Assembly: GCA_913050545.1 (NCBI GenBank)
Contig: CAJWZY010000069.1
Coordinates: forward strand, 1-9,109
DNA from: an uncultured bacterium
GTDB lineage: Bacteria > Planctomycetota > UBA8108
DNA length: 9,109 bases
Direction: 5' to 3'
Each line of letters opens with the position of its first letter. Positions within the stretch are counted from its first letter, which is position 1. The position numbers were made by a program, and so were the translations under genes. The notes beneath the pieces are model-generated. The model was not told where the DNA came from. It made no database searches and saw nothing but the letters and a program-made list of their open reading frames with translations. This document shows positions 5,283 through 9,109 of the stretch, piece by piece.

Positions 5283-7328
5283 ATGCCTGTTCGCAATAAA
5301 ATCAGGATTTACGAAACAGCCATCTGGGTCAGCATTGTCGTCTGCCTCGGTCTCTGCTCGCTCGGGGCCTACCTGACCTACAAACAGTACCGCGACATGG
5401 GAGTGCTTCTCTATGCTTCCAGGAAGACGGTCTCAAGGGAGCTGGCAGACTCGCTGCGACTGCAGATCAGGAATCTTGAGAAGGAAACCTTCAAATCCCT
5501 CTCTTCCCAGGATAAGGAAGAGCTGCTGACACTGCCGCCGGAAAACAAGGCCCCCTTCTTTCACATGCCCTTCCGCATACTTGCAGATGGAGAGATCGAG
5601 GGAATCGGACGCACCTCCCTGGTCGGGCGCAGGCTGGCACGAGAGATCGAGCCGCCCCCTGCCGAATACCGGCAGGCTGTCCGGCTGTCCCACTCCAGCG
5701 CTCCTCTTGAACGGAAGATCAAGGCCCTCAAGGACGCCTCGCAGCGCCCCAGCCTCTCCTCCGCATGGCAGGTCCGGGCCCGGACCCAGCTGGCGGCGCT
5801 CTACAAAAAACATCAGCGTCCCGCCGAGGCCGAGACCATCTATTCTCAAATCCTGGAGGCCCCCGCCTCCGCAATGGCAAACCTCGCCTGGCCGACCCCT
5901 GAACAGATCAGCCTGGCACGGGCAGAAACCCTCGCTGCCCTCAATCGGGGAAAGGCTGTTCCGGAAGTACTGAGCAAGGGACTCGCGTTTCTTGATTCCT
6001 CCCCCAGGAAGACGGGCAGCTACAGAAGGGAAGCCTACCTGCAGGGATCGCTTCGAATCCTGCAGGCGAGAGGACTCGAGATTCCACGGGAGCTGAAAGA
6101 TGCTCGCAAGGAGATAGAGCTCTTGAAACCGATTGCGGCTGCCGTCAAGCACGTCAGGGATGTTTCTCTGCCCAGGGAGTTATCGAGCAGGACCCAGCCT
6201 TCCTCATCTCCAAGATGGTCCCTGCGTGGCTACAGGAATAATATAGCCATCGCATGGAAACCAGCCGCCTCCGCGTCAAGCTCCAGGATGACAAGGGCCA
6301 GGGGAGTCGTGGTCGACCTCGGCAAAATGCGCCAGCACCTCAACCAGGAACTTGCAAGCTCCGCAGATTCCGGCTCACTCCGCGTACTCATGCCCTCCTC
6401 CGCCAGTAAAGAAGAAATGATTCCCTTCGCCTCCCTCGGTATTGAGTTCCCTTACATCTCGATCGGACAAGCGAAAGCAGAATGGGAAGAGCACCTCGGC
6501 GCCGCCCGCAGGCCCTTTGCCATTGCCGGCCTGTTGTCGGGGGTTCTCGGCCTTACCCTGGTGGGCGGACTGCTGATATTGAGGAGAGCCCTGCGAAGAG
6601 AGCTCAAGCTCGCCCGGATGAAGACCGAGTTTGTCGCCAACGTATCGCACGAGCTGAAAACCCCACTCTCCCTGATCAAGCTCTGCTCCGAGACCCTTCA
6701 GCTGAACCGCCTGAAAAGTGAAGAGAAACGCCAGGAATACTTCGAGGTGATCAACCGGGAGAGTGACCGCCTTGGACATCTCATTGGCAACGTCCTGAAC
6801 TTTTCCAGAATCGATGCCGGCAAGAAGAGCTACGAGCTCAAACGAGCCGACCTCGCCCCCCTGCTGAACCAGACACTGGACGCCTACCTGCTCCAGCTGA
6901 AGGAGCAGGACTTCACCTGCAGGCGCGAGATCCCCTCCTCGCTCCCGGCTGTCATGGCAGACGAAGAGGCTGTCGCCCAGGCGTTCATCAACCTCCTGCA
7001 GAACGCGGTTCGCTACTCTCCGGACAAAGGTGAGATCTCTGTGCGGGGATCCAGCAATGGAAAATCCCTGCTGCTCAGCGTCACCGACACGGGCATAGGA
7101 ATTGCGCAGGAGGACCAGGAAAAGATCTGGGACGATTACTACCGAACAGCGGAAGCCCGGGCCCTTGGAACGCGAGGTAGCGGACTGGGGCTCTCCCTGG
7201 TCAGCCACATCATGGAGGCCCACCAGGGTAAAATACTCCTCACCAGCACTCCAGGGACAGGAAGTGAATTCACCCTGGTTTTCCCACTGGCCAACGAAAA
7301 AGAGATGGAGCCCGAAAATGGCAGGTAA
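5283..7328 (+). CDS. Membrane sensor histidine kinase with extracytoplasmic TPR-like region
   Basis: A 681-residue kinase. A first membrane helix (about 12-33) is followed by a large extracytoplasmic region (about 34-411), a second helix (412-433) and the kinase core. The extracytoplasmic part includes a TPR-like helical repeat near 164-197 (LAALYKKHQRPAEAETIYSQ) and, after 290, a strand-rich part (NNIAIAWKP, ARGVVVDL). There is no HAMP domain: H456 in SHELKTPL follows TM2 by only about 22 residues. The N box has N574 (NLLQNAVRYSP), G1 is D602 in DTGIGI, then IWDDYYR, and G2 is GSGLGL (632-637). All catalytic parts are intact. The ligand is unknown. The end overlaps the response regulator start by 11 bases. 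There is no clear Shine-Dalgarno, and TAAACT at 5271-5276 sits so close to the ATG that leaderless initiation is possible. Confidence 0.93.
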   Translation: MPVRNKIRIYETAIWVSIVVCLGLCSLGAYLTYKQYRDMGVLLYASRKTVSRELADSLRLQIRNLEKETFKSLSSQDKEELLTLPPENKAPFFHMPFRILADGEIEGIGRTSLVGRRLAREIEPPPAEYRQAVRLSHSSAPLERKIKALKDASQRPSLSSAWQVRARTQLAALYKKHQRPAEAETIYSQILEAPASAMANLAWPTPEQISLARAETLAALNRGKAVPEVLSKGLAFLDSSPRKTGSYRREAYLQGSLRILQARGLEIPRELKDARKEIELLKPIAAAVKHVRDVSLPRELSSRTQPSSSPRWSLRGYRNNIAIAWKPAASASSSRMTRARGVVVDLGKMRQHLNQELASSADSGSLRVLMPSSASKEEMIPFASLGIEFPYISIGQAKAEWEEHLGAARRPFAIAGLLSGVLGLTLVGGLLILRRALRRELKLARMKTEFVANVSHELKTPLSLIKLCSETLQLNRLKSEEKRQEYFEVINRESDRLGHLIGNVLNFSRIDAGKKSYELKRADLAPLLNQTLDAYLLQLKEQDFTCRREIPSSLPAVMADEEAVAQAFINLLQNAVRYSPDKGEISVRGSSNGKSLLLSVTDTGIGIAQEDQEKIWDDYYRTAEARALGTRGSGLGLSLVSHIMEAHQGKILLTSTPGTGSEFTLVFPLANEKEMEPENGR

Positions 7329-8007
7329 GATCCTGGTTATTGAAGACGAACCGGACCTGGCGATGGGACTTAAAGACAACCTCGAGTTCGAGGGCTACGA
7401 TGTCTTTATCGCCCATAACGGAGAGGATGGACTCGAGCTTGCTGCCAGGGAAGAGCCCCACTGCGTACTCCTGGACATCATGTTGCCGGGAATGGATGGC
7501 TTTGAAACCTGCCACGCATTGCGGAAAAACAATGTCAGGTCTCCCATCCTCATGCTGACAGCATTGAGCGCCGAGGTCGACAAGGTCAAGGGGCTCGACC
7601 TCGGAGCCGACGACTACATCACCAAGCCCTTCAGCATCAAAGAGCTGGTAGCCAGGATCAGGGCAGCCCTGAGAAGGTACGAGCCGACCCCCGCCCCCCG
7701 CAAGCGCAGAAAGTTGACGATCGGCAAGGCCACGATCCTGCTCGACAAATCGATCATTGAAATGGAGGGCAGAGAGATTCCCCTCGGGCATTATGAAACG
7801 CAGATCCTGACGATGCTGTCACAGAATCCCGGCGAGATCATCGACCGCCAGCACCTGCTCAGCGAAATCTGGGGGCTTGATAATGAGCCCATGAATCGCA
7901 GCGTCGACAACCACATCGTCAGCCTGCGGCGCAAGATCGAGGACGACCCCAAAAAACCCCGGCACATCATTACCGTGCATGGATTCGGATACAAGATAGT
8001 CAAATGA
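7318..8007 (+). CDS. OmpR/PhoB-family response regulator
   Basis: A 229-residue DNA-binding response regulator. The receiver domain (about 3-120) has the acidic pair E9/D10, phosphoacceptor D53 in LLDIMLPGMDG, T81 and K103 in ITKPFS, so it is fully equipped for phosphorylation by the kinase encoded just upstream. The C-terminal winged helix (about 130-229) ends with the usual NHIVSLRRKIEDDP and HGFGYKIV segments, with recognition-helix residues around NRSVDNHI. I chose the ATG at 7318 because the receiver domain starts there and GGAG (7307-7310) lies seven bases upstream, inside the kinase gene. Its stop overlaps the next gene's ATG (ATGA). Likely targets include the operon's own upstream repeats at 5235-5260, which is inference. 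The family name does not imply phosphate or osmotic sensing here. Confidence 0.95.
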   Translation: MAGKILVIEDEPDLAMGLKDNLEFEGYDVFIAHNGEDGLELAAREEPHCVLLDIMLPGMDGFETCHALRKNNVRSPILMLTALSAEVDKVKGLDLGADDYITKPFSIKELVARIRAALRRYEPTPAPRKRRKLTIGKATILLDKSIIEMEGREIPLGHYETQILTMLSQNPGEIIDRQHLLSEIWGLDNEPMNRSVDNHIVSLRRKIEDDPKKPRHIITVHGFGYKIVK

Positions 8008-9109
8008 AGCTGTTTTCCACCCTCACTGCCATTCTGCTTTTTGCCTGCAGCAACCCGGCCGCTGCAGAGGACCCGCAGGATTCCGAGCTGCTCCTGGAAA
8101 GGGCCTTCTACCTCGAGACGATCCGCGGCTCGCCTGCAGAGGCCCTGAAGCTTTACCGCCAGATCCAGGAGCACAAGGGACTCCGCAAACAGGCCAGGGC
8201 CAGGGCCATCCTAGGAGAAGCGATCTGCCTGGACAGCATTGGAAAGGACCAGCTTGCAAGAAAGAGATTCCAGGATGTGATCAAGCGCTACCCACTCCAG
8301 GGAAAGATCCTGGAGATTGCTCGCGGCTATACCAGGAGCCGGATCTGGGATACCCCCGCACGCTACATGCCTGAGGAGATACTCTTCTACGCAGAGATGG
8401 TGCAGCCCGGCGAAGAGATCATCCGCCTGTCCCAGGCCGTGCGGGGAACACCGTTTGAAAACCCCATCGACTCATCCAGGGCCCTTGCCACTGACCCGGA
8501 AGCGACTGCAGCCCTGCAGGAAACCACCAATACCAGCCCGAGCTGGATCGCCGCCATCCTGAACCAGGCATTGTTCAAGGAGCTCTCTAAAATCGACGGA
8601 GTGGCCCTGGGGATCCCGACGGGTGGAGACCCCGATCGCGACTGGATCGCCGTTCTGTCCCCTGGTGAAAGCAACGCGATCTCGAGCTATATATCCTCCC
8701 TGCTTACCCTCGCGGGCGCGAAGCGGATCGGCTTTGTACAGGAGCTGCCTCTCTATGAGTTGAAAGGAGATGACCGGAGCTCGTTTTTCGCTGCCGGAGA
8801 ACAGGCTCTTGTCATGGGAGGGGCCCGCCGGCTGGTGGAGGATGCCGTCATTCGCTTCTCGAAAAAATCCACCTCGCTTGCAACCAACCCGGCCTTCCTC
8901 GAGGCCTGGTCGAAAAAGAACGACGCCCTGATGTTCTTCTACCTCGACAAGCCCTCTGCCCTGCTCGATCCGGCCGGGGGCTCGATTACCGAAGCTCTGG
9001 GACTTGGCGGAAAAGGGGCTGTATCCATCGCCCTCTCAACCAACCCCGAGGCTGACACCCTGCACGCAACCTTGTGGACCAGGAAACAGGAGCCTCCGGC
9101 AGACAGCTC
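8004..9109 (+). CDS. Exported TPR-containing protein, DUF3352-like (partial)
   Basis: The frame is open from the ATG at 8004 to the window end, 368 residues without a stop. It begins with an export signal: MKLFSTLTAILLFAC, where L-F-A-C resembles a lipobox (C15), followed by NPAAAEDP, which would also allow signal peptidase I cleavage after AAA. Residues about 28-97 form two TPR-like helical pairs (ERAFYLETIRGSPAEALKLY and ARAILGEAICLDSIGKDQLA regions). The later part (about 190-345) alternates strands and helices, with an AAGEQALVMGG segment, a SLATNPAF segment and MFFYLDKPSALL, an arrangement reminiscent of DUF3352 proteins; that match is from memory and tentative. Start overlaps the regulator stop (ATGA), so it is co-translated with the two-component pair. 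Function is unknown; it may supply or sense the signal for the kinase. Confidence 0.8.
   Translation, partial: MKLFSTLTAILLFACSNPAAAEDPQDSELLLERAFYLETIRGSPAEALKLYRQIQEHKGLRKQARARAILGEAICLDSIGKDQLARKRFQDVIKRYPLQGKILEIARGYTRSRIWDTPARYMPEEILFYAEMVQPGEEIIRLSQAVRGTPFENPIDSSRALATDPEATAALQETTNTSPSWIAAILNQALFKELSKIDGVALGIPTGGDPDRDWIAVLSPGESNAISSYISSLLTLAGAKRIGFVQELPLYELKGDDRSSFFAAGEQALVMGGARRLVEDAVIRFSKKSTSLATNPAFLEAWSKKNDALMFFYLDKPSALLDPAGGSITEALGLGGKGAVSIALSTNPEADTLHATLWTRKQEPPADS

Noticed and set aside
7102..7317. Extension of the response regulator into the kinase gene
   Set aside because: The receiver domain starts at the ATG at 7318 with GGAG seven bases upstream; the upstream frame is a shadow of the kinase catalytic domain.
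1..9109. Mobile elements, CRISPR arrays or a defence island
   Set aside because: No transposase, integrase, terminal inverted repeats, regularly spaced repeats or defence-type domains were seen; the genes are housekeeping and signalling with uniform composition.

Overview
The window is ordinary GC-rich bacterial chromosome with tightly packed genes, four-base stop/start overlaps and sigma70-like promoters. Two lipoprotein-type signal peptides and a two-pass sensor kinase with a large extracytoplasmic domain indicate a diderm bacterium. Menaquinone is made by the futalosine route (mqnB, mqnD). A PVC-group or similar deep-branching lineage would fit, but the sequence does not settle the phylum. 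I see no insertion sequence, phage gene, integrase, CRISPR array, tRNA or rRNA.

Layout. (1) 1-95, minus strand: the first residues of a probable lipoprotein, cut by the window edge. (2) 269-2501, plus: a cysteine-rich putative zinc-binding protein of unknown function, then mqnB (futalosine hydrolase) and mqnD (1,4-dihydroxy-6-naphthoate synthase), in operon arrangement behind a good promoter at 208-236. (3) 2502-3163: a 662-base region without a convincing protein gene. It holds a strong intrinsic terminator that works on the minus strand, a minus-strand -10 box about 410 bases upstream of it, and a long rod-like foldback between them. Together these suggest an unidentified structured RNA, divergent from pgk. 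A palindrome and the pgk promoter follow. (4) 3164-4363, plus: pgk, glycolytic phosphoglycerate kinase. (5) 4376-5176, minus: a PolB-type DEDDy 3'-5' exonuclease, convergent with pgk. (6) 5177-5282: a divergent regulatory region with direct repeats at exact 10-bp spacing. (7) 5283-9109, plus: a three-gene operon of membrane sensor kinase, OmpR/PhoB-type response regulator and a TPR-containing exported protein that runs off the window. All three overlap, so they very likely act together.

How they work together. MqnB and MqnD catalyse steps that flank the cyclic-dehypoxanthinyl-futalosine stage of menaquinone synthesis; the other mqn genes are not in this window. The two-component operon is the most system-like part: the kinase carries an extracytoplasmic TPR-like segment and the third gene encodes a TPR-bearing exported protein, so the latter may be the kinase's partner or signal carrier. 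The least explained sequence is the putative minus-strand RNA upstream of pgk.
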